From assembly GCA_003254925.1 (NCBI GenBank), contig QANZ01032026.1, positions 46,108 to 110,107 of the forward strand: DNA of 64,000 nt, read 5' to 3'. Position numbers and translations under genes: made by a program. The notes beneath the pieces were generated by a model. The model saw nothing but the letters and a program-made list of their open reading frames with translations. It searched no databases and was not told the DNA's origin. Below are positions 1-12,174 of this stretch, one piece after another (positions within the stretch are counted from its first letter, which is position 1; the number at the start of each line of letters is the position of its first letter). This stretch comes from Chamaecrista fasciculata. Taxonomy: Eukaryota; Streptophyta; Magnoliopsida; Fabales; Fabaceae.

Positions 1-191
1 GGATAGAAACAAATTATGGCACACAGTGGCTCTTTTGTCTTCACATATCAGAATTCCAAATTCAGGGTTTGTCAGAAATTAATTAATCACTATGACAAAT
101 ATTTAGATTTTGAGACTGGTAAGTGAATGAAGATTGTGAAAAGCAAGTATATCGACAAAACTAGGAATAATTTACTAGTTAAGCGTCTAAC

Positions 192-3100
192 CTCAAATTC
201 ATCAAGATCATTAAGTGCGTCGTCAATGGTGATATTTGCCAAGATGAGAGATGTTGCTTTATCAAATAATTTAAGCATTCGAGGCTTAACCAAATCTGTC
301 CATTCCCAAAAAGAAAAAGGAAAGAAAGAAAACCAGTCGGATCATTATAACTAATAATGTGCTCATGCATTAGTAAATCAGATAAGGAATGCATGCCCGT
401 TGAAGAAAGCTTCTCAAGGACTGAATGTTAGACTGAATTTCTATTCAAGGACTGAATTTTGTATTTTGATTATTTGAAGAATAAATAATAAATAATAAGA
501 GTACATCACTCTTATGGATCAACTAACAAAAAAAAAAAAGGTAGTGTGAAAAATGAGCAAATATACTTGAAAGTTGAAACTGTTTATTGAAAAAGATGCA
601 AATATCCCGGGACCAAAACAAAGTGCCCCAGATAATGCATCTAATAAGCTACCCACTGCAATGATCTAATTGATTGTTAGACAAATGCCTCATGGACTTG
701 TTTTGATAATCAAAAGTATCGTTTGTTAGACACATCCATGTTGATATCCAAAAGCTTTTCGCAATGACAATAGTCTTCATCTTACAAAATTAAGTAAAAC
801 TCAACACTTACCTACATCAAGTGCAGCATCATAATGGCCCCTGCCAATCATAGCGAGCATCCTCAAGAAATAATGATTGCAAAACGAACCTGGAGAATAC
901 ATCCACAAAGAATATTGATTTTGCACCGTACTTGGATAATCATCATCCATTATAACGAAAAAAAGAATAGGGAAGTCTAACCAATAATCACAAACGAACC
1001 CAAAGATGTTAGAGAAAGATCTTGGAAAATAATATTGTAATATATAAACAATTTTAGGAGGCTCCTCAAGCATAAAGACCGTGCTATGTGCTAACAGTCC
1101 AAGGAGCGAGACTTTAAACACTAGAAAGTGAGAACCATACCGATGCCAAAAGTGTAAACACGTGGGCACAACTGTCCGTTAATCATATGCTTCTTCATAG
1201 TATCACAAATATGTCTCTCGCCCTCAACACTTCCATCTGTAATGAGGAAAATTATTGGAAGTGATCTTTGAGCTCCTGATAGCATCTCTATTGCCTGACG
1301 AGTAAAAGCAACCAATGTAAAAACACTCCATCTAATAATAGTAATCGGGAAACATTTAAAATGATCATCAATCTTACACCAATATGGAATAAAGAATAAT
1401 TAAAGAGGAAACAGAATGTAAGAAATAGGTTCCCCATGCATCAAGCTGAGCATAGATGAATATATCCTTTTTCAGGTAATTGTCCATTGGCAGCCAGTAA
1501 TTAGTTCTCAATGATGTTTATGTCTATTAATCTATCATTAGCACAAAATATTAGGTTAATTTCTGACAAGTCACTCAATAAAGGTAGAAAAATGTAAGGT
1601 ACTGTAGTTCTAGGACTTGAAGAGACACAGCTTCAAATGAAGGATTTGGAAGAAACTGTGAAAAATTAAGAGTACCTTGTTTAAGGGATTCAAAATATTA
1701 GTGGCGCCCCCGGCAACAAAGTTAATTTTGATCCACTCAATGGCCCTTTCAACTGTATCCTTGGAGACCAATTCCATTGATGTTGAAAATAGATAACACT
1801 CTCCGTTAAAAGCTATAATGTTAAAGGAATCATCTGAGTGAAGCATAGATAGAGCATCTGATAATGCATCCTTTATGTCATCAATTAGCTTTCCTTCTGT
1901 ACTTCCACTAATATCAACAACGAACACTATCTCCTTTCTGAACACCTGGAAAATGAGTAGGACAAGGCATGAGAATAACTGAAACAAATAAAAAACATAA
2001 CATGTAGGCCTACAAAAAAGATTTTATACCAACCTTGCTGCTCTCAAGATTTCCAGGAAAGAGGTACATGCAGTACATGTCTCTTTGATCATTATCAAGC
2101 AAAGATGCAGATTCCAAGAGAACACCACCATTTATATGACTTGAAGAAACCTAAAAGCACATCACATGCTGATGATAGTGTCTTTTAAAAGTTAAATCAT
2201 ACAATGGATGGGGAACTGAAAATGGCCAAAAATCTTACAGTGTAGGAAAAACTAAAATCAACACTTGACCACGAGAGAACATCAGAATCATATAAGAAAC
2301 CCATAACCCCTGCATTGCGCCTTACTTCCTGGACAGAAAGGGAAAAGAAGACCTTTTAATGATTACAGGTAAAACATCAAATGGAGTCCCACAAATCAAC
2401 AATCATAATAAGAACCTTTATGGGATGGCTTATTTTGTTGCAAACCAGCTCACTTCCAAGACCAGCATTCACGTCTATTTGCATCTTCTCTCTTTTAGGA
2501 ATTCTCTTTCCAGCAGGGTTCACAAAATTAGGAAAGGAAAATGGCACATTCAAGGAGAACTGATCATTGCAGCATACTAATTTCTGGGACCAATTAATTT
2601 TAATTGATAAATTGGAACCCCCGTAAACCTGTTACAAGCACATTTTAAAAAAAAAATTATCAGAAGGAATAGATGTGGATCAGGAAATTGAAAACAACCT
2701 TTAAAGTTTAAACACAGTCTTGTAATGTGACTACCTCTGGTATGTTTAAGGTAAATATATTGGGTTTGATAAAGCTTGCATCTTTAGCTCGGGTAGCATT
2801 TTCCTTATCGTTGTTGTCGTCCATGACAACCAGTTGAGTACTATATGATTTTCTGTGAACACTGACCTCAACACCTAGAATTGAACCCTGTTAGCCAAAT
2901 TATATCAGAACACAAAATTTGCGATATATTTTAAAGGTTATCTGGAGATGATAAGTTTAATGACCAATAGAACAGGAAGCTCAATGGATGTTCTTGGTAA
3001 AGCTAGGAAACCATAAATATTAATAAAATATTTCTTTGGCCCTCCTGGAATCGAGAACATTTCCAGGACCATAGAAACAATAAACTATGAAATATCCAAA

Positions 3101-3935
3101 GGATGGAGCAAAACTTCATTCATTTTTCACACTTCATTTTAATACAAAAGAATAGAATTTTCCTCTCTTGATGAACGAAGGAGAAAAAGACATTCTCTAC
3201 TGTTTAGAGAAAGAGAAGTATACGTAGCTTGTAACCAGGGTATTATTAAAAGAAACAAAATTGGAGAACCATACTATCAGTTTCGTCGGTAAAAACAAGC
3301 TGAGAATCTTGAGATGTATTTTCAATACTTAATTAACTCCGGTGTCCCCCCAAATACTTAGACTCCTAGTTATTTAATAACTTCAAGAAAGTCAAACAAT
3401 TTAGAAAGGAGGAACAAGATGACAGCTAAAATTATAGAAATCGAAAATTCTTCAACACACAAGAATTAGAAAGGGGGAAAGAAAAGAACAAGTAGTGGAG
3501 TTCAAGATTATAGAATAAAATGCATATAGAGGTAGCAAAACGCACCTGCTCGCCCATCGGAATTGCAAGGCGACAATCACAGATCCGGCTACCCATAACA
3601 CAGTGGAGCCTCCAAACACCAGTAATGGAAATGAAAGCAGTATCCAAATAACAATCGGCTTGGAGCTCAATCCCACTCATCTGAAGCGGAATCAACGCCG
3701 GCGGGTCGCATCTTCCGTGAACATGGGGCTGATAACTGGGCATATCGGGATTATCGACGATTCCGGGATCATAGATCACAGCGTAAACCATGGGGGCGGT
3801 GGGAAGATGGGAATGAAGCGATTTATCCATGAATGTGGGTTTAGGCGGAGCCACCGCTCTGTCCTTGCCGAAGTATACACGCTTAGAGAGCTTGAGGCCA
3901 TCATCAACCGCTCGGGCAAAATCCGAGGCCATCAC
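192..3935 (-). CDS. Inter-alpha-trypsin inhibitor heavy chain-like VIT/vWA protein (3' end outside window)
   Basis: Nine exons can be joined with GT-AG borders and continuous phase: 3546-3935, 2735-2887, 2416-2628, 2239-2328, 2034-2150, 1676-1945, 1141-1294, 812-889 and 192-295. They give about 523 residues, and the gene continues beyond the left edge because exon 9 ends at a donor. The N-terminal third (PMVYAVIYDPGIVDNPD, then CDCRLAIPMGEQ) matches the plant family represented by Arabidopsis At1g19110. The middle resembles a VIT domain. A von Willebrand factor A domain follows: VFVVDISGST is a MIDAS DxSxS metal site and LITDGSVEGE is a second conserved strand. The biochemical role in plants is not established; vWA domains usually mediate metal-dependent protein binding. 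Two adjacent Met codons (3935 and 3932) could start translation. A GA-rich leader lies upstream. Family confidence is high; exon borders were read by eye. Confidence 0.9.
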
Positions 3936-4079
3936 AAAAATAAAAAAAGCCTAGGGTAAAGTGGAAGACGATGGCGATAAGAGTCTGATATCGGAGAGGT
4001 AGGAAGAGGAGGAATGGACGATCCTTTTCTTCTGTTGTGATTCGAATATGGAAGAATGTAATTGTAACGTTACCACCAA

Positions 4080-4140
4080 AGAGGAGAGAGAGAGAGAGAC
4101 TTTGTGGTGTATGTGAGAGAGAGAAAGAGAGAGAGAGTGT
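4080..4140. repeat. GA-rich microsatellite in the leader of the vWA gene
   Basis: Two short (GA)n tracts separated by a G/T-rich spacer lie about 150-200 bases upstream of the ATG at 3935. They read as a CT-rich 5' untranslated region on the gene strand, a common feature of plant leaders and core promoters. Confidence 0.6.
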
Positions 4141-4256
4141 GAACCTGTATTTTGTAATTGTAATGGCAATTGGCAAATTCTGGTTTCCGTTTGGGTTTTC
4201 TGAGTTTGAGAGAGAGAGGGTGGGGCCCGCTTTAGATTAGATATATCATAAAAAAA

Positions 4257-5767
4257 TTAGGAGTGGATCCTCTCCCTTTGATATTCTCTCCCTTTCTCTC
4301 CCTTTACTTTAATCTTATCCATTAAAAGCATCTAATGATATGAGATGATGCCACGTCACTCCTACTCTCTTATTTTCTTTCAACTGAAGGTTGAAATCCA
4401 CCGTGTACAGAATTTGTTTGCCGAATACACCCACACATATTTGCCATATCATTTTCTACCATTGAGCTTCACTTTAAGAAATTGTTCATTTTTTAGAAAT
4501 TTTTTTTTAATTTATATTTTCTACTACTAGATATCTTTTAATTTATTGAAAATACATATGTATTATTATTTTTATCAATTGTATATAAAAATTGGGTAAA
4601 TTACACTTTGGTATCATGTGGTTTGGTCATATATCACGGTACCCTGTGGTTTAAAAAATGACACTTTGGTATCTTGTGGTATTTTCCATTAACACTTTGA
4701 TACCCTTTGGAACTATATTGTAATTTTAACCATAACAAATTTTGCAAAAATTACATATTGACCCCAATTTTTTAAAAAAAGTTTTCATTTTAATCCCTAG
4801 ATAATTTGTATTCAGGGACCTATTTATAATTTTCTAAAAATATTGGGGGTCAATATGTAATTATTACAAAATTTGTTATGGTTAAACTTATAAAATAGCT
4901 CTAAAAGGTACCAAAGTGTTAATGAAGAATACTACAGGGTGCCAAAGTGTCATTTTTTAAACCACAGGGTACAAAGTGAAATGTGACTAAACCACAGAGT
5001 ACCAAAGTTTAATTTACCCTAAAAAAATACATAACTATATACTTAATCTTAATTAAATCAAAGTTTTTTTAACAAATAATTCCAATTAAATGTCTTTATT
5101 AATAAAAATATAACTAAATTAATTATTTCATCAATATATACAAGTTAAAAAATATACATATTAAATAAATAGTTCAAATAAAAAAATAAAAAATTTGAAA
5201 AAAAAAAAATTGGCCCTGCCAGACCTGATCTGGCCGAAACCGAAAGGTCTACTTTTAGGATCAATTTGACGTCATCTGCTGAGGGCTCTAACTAGATAGA
5301 GAAAGTGCTCTTCGAGAACAATAAGTAGCTCTAAACTCATCATGTTTGAACGTGAAACAAGCCATATTCAATTGTTGGGACCAAAATGGAACATTTTGCA
5401 AACATTTAGGACCAATTTAAACATTTTAAAACATAATGGACCAAAATAAACATTAGAGCATACATTTAGGACCAAATTGATCCTTTAACCAACTTATATT
5501 ATAAAGTTCATGATGATGTTTAAGAACCTCACTATTGGGATTGGTGTGTTTTGCGATGGTTAAAAGTGTGGGAGGATTCAATTTAGAGAGGAAAGAAAAA
5601 GGCAAGCGTAGAATTGTGTAGAAGCAAGTGAAAGTGAGTGAAAAGATGTCTTTAACTATGGGCATTGTGACGTGGCAAATTTTGAATCCATTAGATACAT
5701 TTAATGGACAAGATTTAAGTAAAGGGAGAGAGGTAGAGAATAGTAAAGGGAGATGATCCACTCCCTA
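4257..5767. mobile_element. Non-autonomous Mutator-like element with ~90-bp terminal inverted repeats
   Basis: The left end (GGAGTGGATCCTCTCCCTTT and the following ~80 bases, down to a CCACGTCAC motif) is matched in inverted orientation by the right end at about 5665-5767. Matching landmarks are TCTCCCTTTACT, ATCTTRTCCATTAAA and GCCACGTCAC. Arms near 100 bp suit Mutator-like elements. I could not find a clear 9-bp target duplication, so the exact boundary and superfamily are inferred. The interior has no coding sequence and is interrupted by a second inverted-repeat element at 4594-5019. It begins about 320 bases upstream of the vWA start codon and so may supply part of that promoter region. 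Confidence 0.65.
4594..5019. mobile_element. Foldback MITE nested in the larger element
   Basis: Inverted arms begin GGGTAAATTACACTTTGGTA on the left and end TACCAAAGTTTAATTTACCC on the right. Inside each arm the phrases 'ACCACAGGGTAC' and 'caaagtgt' recur in the two orientations. The flanks are A/T-rich and only roughly similar, so a target duplication cannot be asserted. Related half copies lie at 33355-33560 and 47355-47560. Confidence 0.7.
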
Positions 5768-5769
5768 AA

Positions 5770-6445
5770 AACTCATAATCTCATGTATGGAGGTGTAATT
5801 ACGAATGGGTCCCTCTTCTCTAAGAATCATCCATAGGGTATGGGTAGGGTATTATTATAATACCTGTACCCATACCCATACGTGAGCATATATCAAAATT
5901 AATCTCTATACTTATATCTGTTGAGTAGTCTAATCCCCATATCTGAACCTGAACCTAAAAAAATTTTAAAATAAATTATTTTTGATAATATAAAATTTAT
6001 ATTTATCTAACTTTTTACATCTATAATTACTAAAAATTAAAAATAAATTATAAATATGAATGCATTAATAAAATATTTTATATTTATAAAAACTTTAATA
6101 TTTTTTCAATAAAAAATGTTAAAGTATTATATTTTTATATATAAAAATATATTTATTATTATTAATGAGTAAATGGGTAAGACGTATACGGGATCCAAAC
6201 CCATACTCATCGAGTTAGTTTTAGAATTCCGGTATTTTGACGATAGCTACTCTTCTCCCTCGCCATTTAAATTAAATAGTTTGCGTTTTAAAGGCACTTT
6301 TGATAACACAGGTTTTGCGTTTGTGCAACGCGAATTGCGACGCGTGTTATGCCTTGCCATGTCGGCAATTACACTCACAACTCATGCCCACACCACAATG
6401 CACATTCATTCTTCTTCTACCCATTATTTATTTAATATATTTATA
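5770..6445. other. Gene-free AT-rich stretch with pyrimidine/purine repeats
   Basis: No supported gene. 5834-5880 holds a tract of 'GGGTATGGGTAGG' followed by 'CCCATACCCATAC', and a related 'CCAAACCCATACTCAT' occurs near 6191-6210, as in decayed repetitive DNA. The rest is A/T-rich. Confidence 0.5.
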
Positions 6446-6849
6446 CTCCCTCCGTCCCTTTTTATCTGCTTTTTAAGGTTGTTGCACACAAATTAATATA
6501 ATGATTAAATCACAAAAGTTAATGTAAAATTTAAAATAAAAAGACTATATTACCCTTATTAAATTAGACTTAATTATATCATCAATTTAATGCTCATATT
6601 TCAAAAATTAAATTCCTCCAACTAATTTAAATACTCTCACAATTTTTTTATGAAACCTACTCCAATTGATTACTACAGAACCCCAAAATAATTCTCTACC
6701 AAAAGTCAAATTGTCCATTATGACTATAATATTAAATAGGGATAAAATGGTAAAAAAGTTCATTGATGACCTCTTGATTTCATAACAAAGCAGATAAAAA
6801 GGGACAAAAAAAATTCTGCAATGAAGCAAATAAAAAGGGACGGAGGGAG
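6446..6849. mobile_element. Stowaway-type MITE (Tc1/mariner)
   Basis: The left end is CTCCCTCCGTCCC and the right end is its exact reverse complement GGGACGGAGGGAG, the hallmark Stowaway terminus. The element is flanked on both sides by the dinucleotide TA (6444-6445 and 6850-6851), the expected target duplication. Subterminal 'tttttatctgctt' and 'aagcaaataaaaa' are also inverted. It is 404 bp long with no coding capacity, so it would be mobilised by a mariner-type transposase in trans. Confidence 0.93.
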
Positions 6850-6851
6850 TA

Positions 6852-8009
6852 TTTATTTAGGTTGATTCCCATTCTCAATTATTTTCTTCCTAGTTCCTAT
6901 TAATGCTTTTTAGTCATATAATTCAGCAACCGCCCAAAGTTGCTTTATTCAATTGATAACTCATTAATTTATTCATTATTCAAGATTTGCGCTTAATCCT
7001 TTCATATTTCTACCTTTTCGCTTTCATCTATTATTAATAACAAACATTTGTATATCCAAACTGTAGAATGAATGGAACCTTTTTTTTTTAGTACAAAGAA
7101 TGAATGATACCTTAAGAAGATTATTATCATTTGTTACTTTCAGATTTTATGTGTAAGATTATTATTATTATTATTATTGTTTTTTTCTTTTTACAGATTT
7201 GAAGACCCTTATTTTATAAGATGTTTTGAAAGCAATATCCATATTTAAAATTGTCGTGTAATTATTTACACTTATGTTTGTTAACATATTTTGTCCAACA
7301 TTATTACATAATCAATTTCTTAAAGTTCTATATGAATAAAAAAACGAGTTAATGTTTTATTAAAAAAAAAACGACTTGTACACTGTTTTGCTCAACAATT
7401 CATTCAATTGGCAACATTATTACATATTTACATTATCAATTTCTTAAAGTTCTATATGAATTAAAAAAAAAACGAGTTACTGTACACTGTTTTGGTGAAC
7501 AATTCATTCAATTGGCAAAAAGGAAATTTTATAGAGAGATAAATAATTTAAGCTATCTATTTTTTAACCATGGAATTTAACTTTTTCAATCTCAAAATTT
7601 ATGTGATATTTTTTTTATTTGTAAAGTACAAATTTCAAAAGTTGAAAAATTGGATCAATAACCTAAATTAATTACTTCTCCAAAGTCTTACCTTTGGGAA
7701 AATTAAGTTTTGAACCACTAAAATGTTTTGAGTTAAAAGTGTTGATTTAATCTTCCAAGAGTATTGAAGTTAGAATAAATCATTTAATATAGTTAATATT
7801 TTATTTCCTTCCAACTTCTCATTTGGAATATATACCATTTGATTGCAAAATTGGATGCTAAGATAACTCCACGTTCTTGTGGGTTGGCAATGGCATGGCC
7901 CAACTTGAAAGTAGAGAATCCAAGTGTGAAGTAAAGTAAAGAATAGTGGAATTCAAAATTGGAGGTCAAATCATCTGAAACAAAATATATTTTATTGAAA
8001 ATGTATATA
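6852..8009. other. Gene-free AT-rich interval
   Basis: Apart from a local tandem duplication (7296-7515) and short ATT repeats near 7160, nothing with coding or RNA character was seen. Confidence 0.5.
7296..7515. repeat. Two-copy tandem duplication, ~105-115 bp unit
   Basis: The series 'caacattattaca', 'atcaatttcttaaagttcta', 'acgagtta', 'tacactgttttg' and 'caacaattcattcaattgg' occurs twice in the same order, with small indels in A runs. The copies are diverged by several substitutions, so the duplication is not recent. Confidence 0.8.
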
Positions 8010-8186
8010 TCTTATATTATATGGCTCTAGCCCTTTCTGGTCGTCCACATTTTAAAACTATAGTACAAAATTAATAATAAGAGGAAAATTATTATTTGAT
8101 CCCTTCTTTTTTACTGAGTTAATGATTTAATCCCTTATTTATTTTACATACATATTTGCGTGCCCCTTAGGGCACACAGCCTCAAG
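8010..8186 (+). mobile_element. Decayed short Helitron
   Basis: It starts at TCTTATATTATATGGCTC preceded by A and has near its end the hairpin GCGTGCCCCTTAGGGCACAC. The expected terminal CTAG is mutated to CAAG, followed by T. The left ~90 bases align closely with the better preserved element at 45641-45805. No coding sequence. Confidence 0.6.
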
Positions 8187-8887
8187 TCTATATTATTGAA
8201 GCACTAACTATCCATCTCCCTTTTATTAAAGAAAAAAATAAAACTATCCATCTCCCATACTAATACATCAACTGCCGGCCCTTCTTCATTGTGCGCTTAA
8301 CTATTTAACGATGTTACTAGTGCTTGGTGTTAGTGGTGGTGCCCATATTTTTTTTCCCCCTCTTGATCACGTCACACATAATCTAAGTTTCAACTATAAT
8401 TAAGTAACATCTTAAATCTTGAATCAAAATCATTTATTTTTCCTGAAAAAAGTATAAATAATGTTTTTCAGTACTACAAAAAAATACAATAATTAACTTT
8501 CGTATTGTTAGATAGACCGTATCTTTCTGTCCTATTGTCTTGAGGTACTAGCAGCAACTCCCAGTGACAATCTACAGATGCTTTTGCGCTGCAACTTCAT
8601 CTTCAAAAGTTTTTCCTACCTTGAATCCAAAGGGCAGTATTTAATCATGTATTACATAATCACCTAACACAGATCCCACAAGACACATCTTAGTGGTCAA
8701 TGTCACATGAACCCACATGTCTCCGAACTATACAGCTTGCAATCTCTAACCTGATCAGCTCAAAGTTCAACTCTGAACTTTTCATTCATCCTATGACTTT
8801 TTTCCAAAGCCAAGGAGTGGCTGTAACTCTGAACTTCTAAATGCCCACCACCATATATTATTCTACACTCACCAGCATCATCTGATT
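8187..8887. other. Intergenic sequence and likely 3' untranslated region of the TBL gene
   Basis: No independent gene seen. The ~350 bases nearest the stop codon at 8888-8890 have mixed, less AT-rich composition, consistent with the 3' untranslated region of the minus-strand TBL gene. Confidence 0.45.
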
Positions 8888-11800
8888 CTACATTTGTGCA
8901 AACATCAATTCATTCCATGTATCGGGAACACCAGGCAAACACCAGTGTAGGCAATCCTGCACGCCAGCCTGGGCTGTCATGCTGAATCGTGATATATGAC
9001 CCTCATCCCTAAGTTGTGAAAGAGCCGTTATGTCCAAGAGTTTTACCCCTGTCCCCTTCACGGCATGTGCTGCATTTTGATCTGTGGACTCCTCATCTAA
9101 TATTTCCTTTCCTACTGACATTGGTTTAGTGTTGTCGCAACTGCCTCCAGTGTTCCAATCCCCACCGACAAAATGCCGGGGGGAGATGGTCCGAAAGAAT
9201 GCCTTTAGACCCGGATATTTTGGAAGCTGTGAATTCACCCAACTAACAACACTGTGAATAGTCAGATTCTTGGCACCCCAAATCACTGCTATTTTCCTAT
9301 CTGTATTTGGCACACCACCAACATGCATCACCCATCGATTAGCCTTGAGCTTTCCTCGATTCCAGTGGTGGCCTGTGTTGAGAACTAGGACATCAAATTT
9401 GTGAATAAATTCGCGTAAGAATGCTGGCGGCCGGTCAAGGTGCATGGCATAATCGGTGTTAGGATTATTCACATCAATAGGTTCAACATCACAGAGACTT
9501 GCTGACCAGTAGTACAGGATGGTGGTATTGGTGCTTAGGAATCGGAAAGCCCACCCATTAGGACGGGCAGCCCCATCAGTTACAATCAACCCATACTCCT
9601 TCCCCACATCTTCCACATCAAGTGTCTCATTGCCACCAGTGATCATGCACATTAAAGACTGGAACTGCTGCCGACCCAATGAATCCCCAACAAAAGCCAG
9701 AGTTTTGTTTTGCATCCTGAAGAAACCAACATTACCATCAATTTGCCTTACATCTACAAGATATTTTATCTATTGCATCCAAAAGCTTCAGCGAATGTAA
9801 GATAAAATTCATTCATGGAAAAACTTGAGCACAACTTTTCCTTAAAATCATAGGAAACTAAAAGAAAAAGGCTTCCAACACAGCATTATTGTGTGACCTT
9901 AACACAAAAGCTGACCCTATTTTCGGTCCTTTGGGGTGCTACCTATGGATCAATTATTTTAAGTGGGCCTATGGGCATTATTAGGAAGTTATGAATAGGT
10001 GAAATGTGGACTTTAACAATTACAAAAAAGTACAACCTATATATATGACTTGAAAGAACAATACCTTCTCAGAAACTTAGATCCTTCAAATTGCTCCATT
10101 TGACAATCTTTTGGTTCCCATCGAAGATTCTCGTATGCAAAATCTGTGCGCTGTGTCAAACGGCAAGCCCACATACCTGAGAGCCATTGCTTGCAACCAA
10201 ATCCTGAATACAAAGGCCGGTTGTTGTCTGGAACCCATTTTCCTTTTGCATAATTACAGGCTGGAGAAGGGGTCAGCCAAAGAACAATCATTACTTAACA
10301 GTACTTAGAAAAAGATAGTTCACAAGTCCAACATTTGTGTATGAAATCATCCTTGCTGCTGACGAATGATGATTCAATCTTTATAATATATAATTGATCC
10401 AAGAAATATAACAATATGGAAATCATTTGCATTTCTGAAATCTTATCTAATATGAGAAATATATGATACATCTCATTTGTTTACTACAGAGGCTCAAAAT
10501 GAGGATAATAAAAATAGTTCATGAAATCACCCTTACTAGCACAGCTAATAAATTCAGTGGCAATTTTACTATCCCAATTTAAGACCATGGGTATATGTGT
10601 AAGTTTCAAGTTTGCTCTCAAGACACCTGCTTAAAATAATGATTACGTGCTATGTAGTAGGCTGCCACAAAACTAACAAACAAATGAAATGGTACTAAAA
10701 TCAAGATAATGACATCTTTATGGTTTAGAGCATGGTATGTAATAATGTAAACAACCAAATAAGTTGAACATTTTAGGAACTTGGTAGATAAACAATAGAT
10801 TAATATGTTGAATAAAAAACCATCTGCCTTTATGTTCTGTAACATAATTCCAACAATAGTTTTCTTTTCTATTAATTGAAGCTTTTCTATGGTGATTAAG
10901 TTGAAGCTACAAAACCTTTTGCAGTTTCTCCATTTTCTGATGGTTTCCTCCGCTCTTCTCGATGCCTTTCTTTATCTATTTTTGTAGAACTGGAAAGACT
11001 TTGTACATCTTGGATGTTCCCAGCTTCCAGGACTCTTTTGTGTTCATTTTCTTTGTCTGATGTCGTCGAGCTAATTTCTACACCGTCACAGTGAAAGAGA
11101 AGGTTTAAGATTCAGCATGGCAATAACAAATTAACACGCATTTAGAGGGATGGGAGAAGGGACAAGAAGATTATGAGCTAGCTGCTAATGGTTGTACTGC
11201 TACAAGGATGTTATAGACTGACCCTTATTTCATGCGATATTAGAACAAATAGGAGAAGGAACACGACGATTATATGCTATCTATATCATAATATTATATT
11301 CAAATTAACCCTACTAACTGGGCGTACCACAAAGATAGGAACAACAACTTGATCAAATAGCAAAGGACAAGATAAGCATAACATCAGTGACATAAATAGG
11401 TCAAAAAATGAAAATGCTCAGTTGACAAAGATGCCACCAAATGAAGCATTATGATGTGATCCCAATTTCTAAACCTTTAAACCAGAGAGAATAATAATAA
11501 GGAGTGTCTTATGTTCTGTCTGTGAAATAGTTCGAGTATTACTTTCATCTATGCTCCTTCTAGTAGAGCTTTCTGCAGAAACTGTCTGAGATGCTACATT
11601 TAACTTCAGTTCCTTTTGCTTATTGATGGGTTGTTTCTCTGCCAACGTAGATCCATCTTTACCTACTTGTACATGTGAATCTGATGCTGGCAGGTTGACT
11701 TCAGGTTTACTTATTGAAAGATCTACAGTACATACAGAACCACCAATGAAAACAAACTATTTATTAAAATGCATGCTTTTTTACCTATTGTAAACTTAAA

Positions 11801-12174
11801 GCTTGGAGTACTATGTGATATCAAGATACTAAAGATGTATGTCCACGTGAACCATTTCTTTAGGACAATATATGTTAAGATTATCTTATTTTAAGCAGAC
11901 CATGTAAAGTCAGAACTCAGAAAGAATGCTCATTCAGTATTAATACATGCTTCTAGAATAACTAACTGATATTGCCATGTCTGAGAATATCATCATAAAC
12001 CAAAAGAATTATACAAGTAGAACCTGAAGATAGCTGCACTTGTGTTTGAGGAGGAAGAAAGGCAGTAAGACCAGGGGTTTTCTCCCAGGTCCATATAAGG
12101 ATGGTCGTGGACAGAAGAACGATGGTAATAAGTGAAAGTTCTTTACCCTTCAATCCATTTAAACCTCCCTTCAT
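8888..12174 (-). CDS. Trichome birefringence-like protein (TBL14/15/16 group), polysaccharide O-acetyltransferase family
   Basis: Five coding exons keep phase across GT-AG introns: 12024-12174, 11483-11722, 10916-11077, 10065-10260 and 8888-9716. They give 525 residues. Residues about 10-30 are a hydrophobic segment typical of a Golgi type II anchor. A low-complexity Ser/Glu/Lys-rich stem of about 150 residues follows, then a PMR5N-like Cys domain ([34 protein letters not shown]) and a PC-esterase domain with the GDSLGR block (~residue 259) and the C-terminal DCLHWC block (D~504, H~507). Family members O-acetylate cell-wall xylan, mannan or pectin in the Golgi; the substrate here is unknown. 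The ATG at 12174 follows an acceptor by one base, so there must be an upstream non-coding exon. Subgroup assignment rests on recognisable sequence, not on a tree. Confidence 0.92.

Noticed and set aside
3904..4240. Open frames in the GA/CT-rich leader upstream of the vWA gene
   Set aside because: Low-complexity dinucleotide tracts read in both strands; no coding character.
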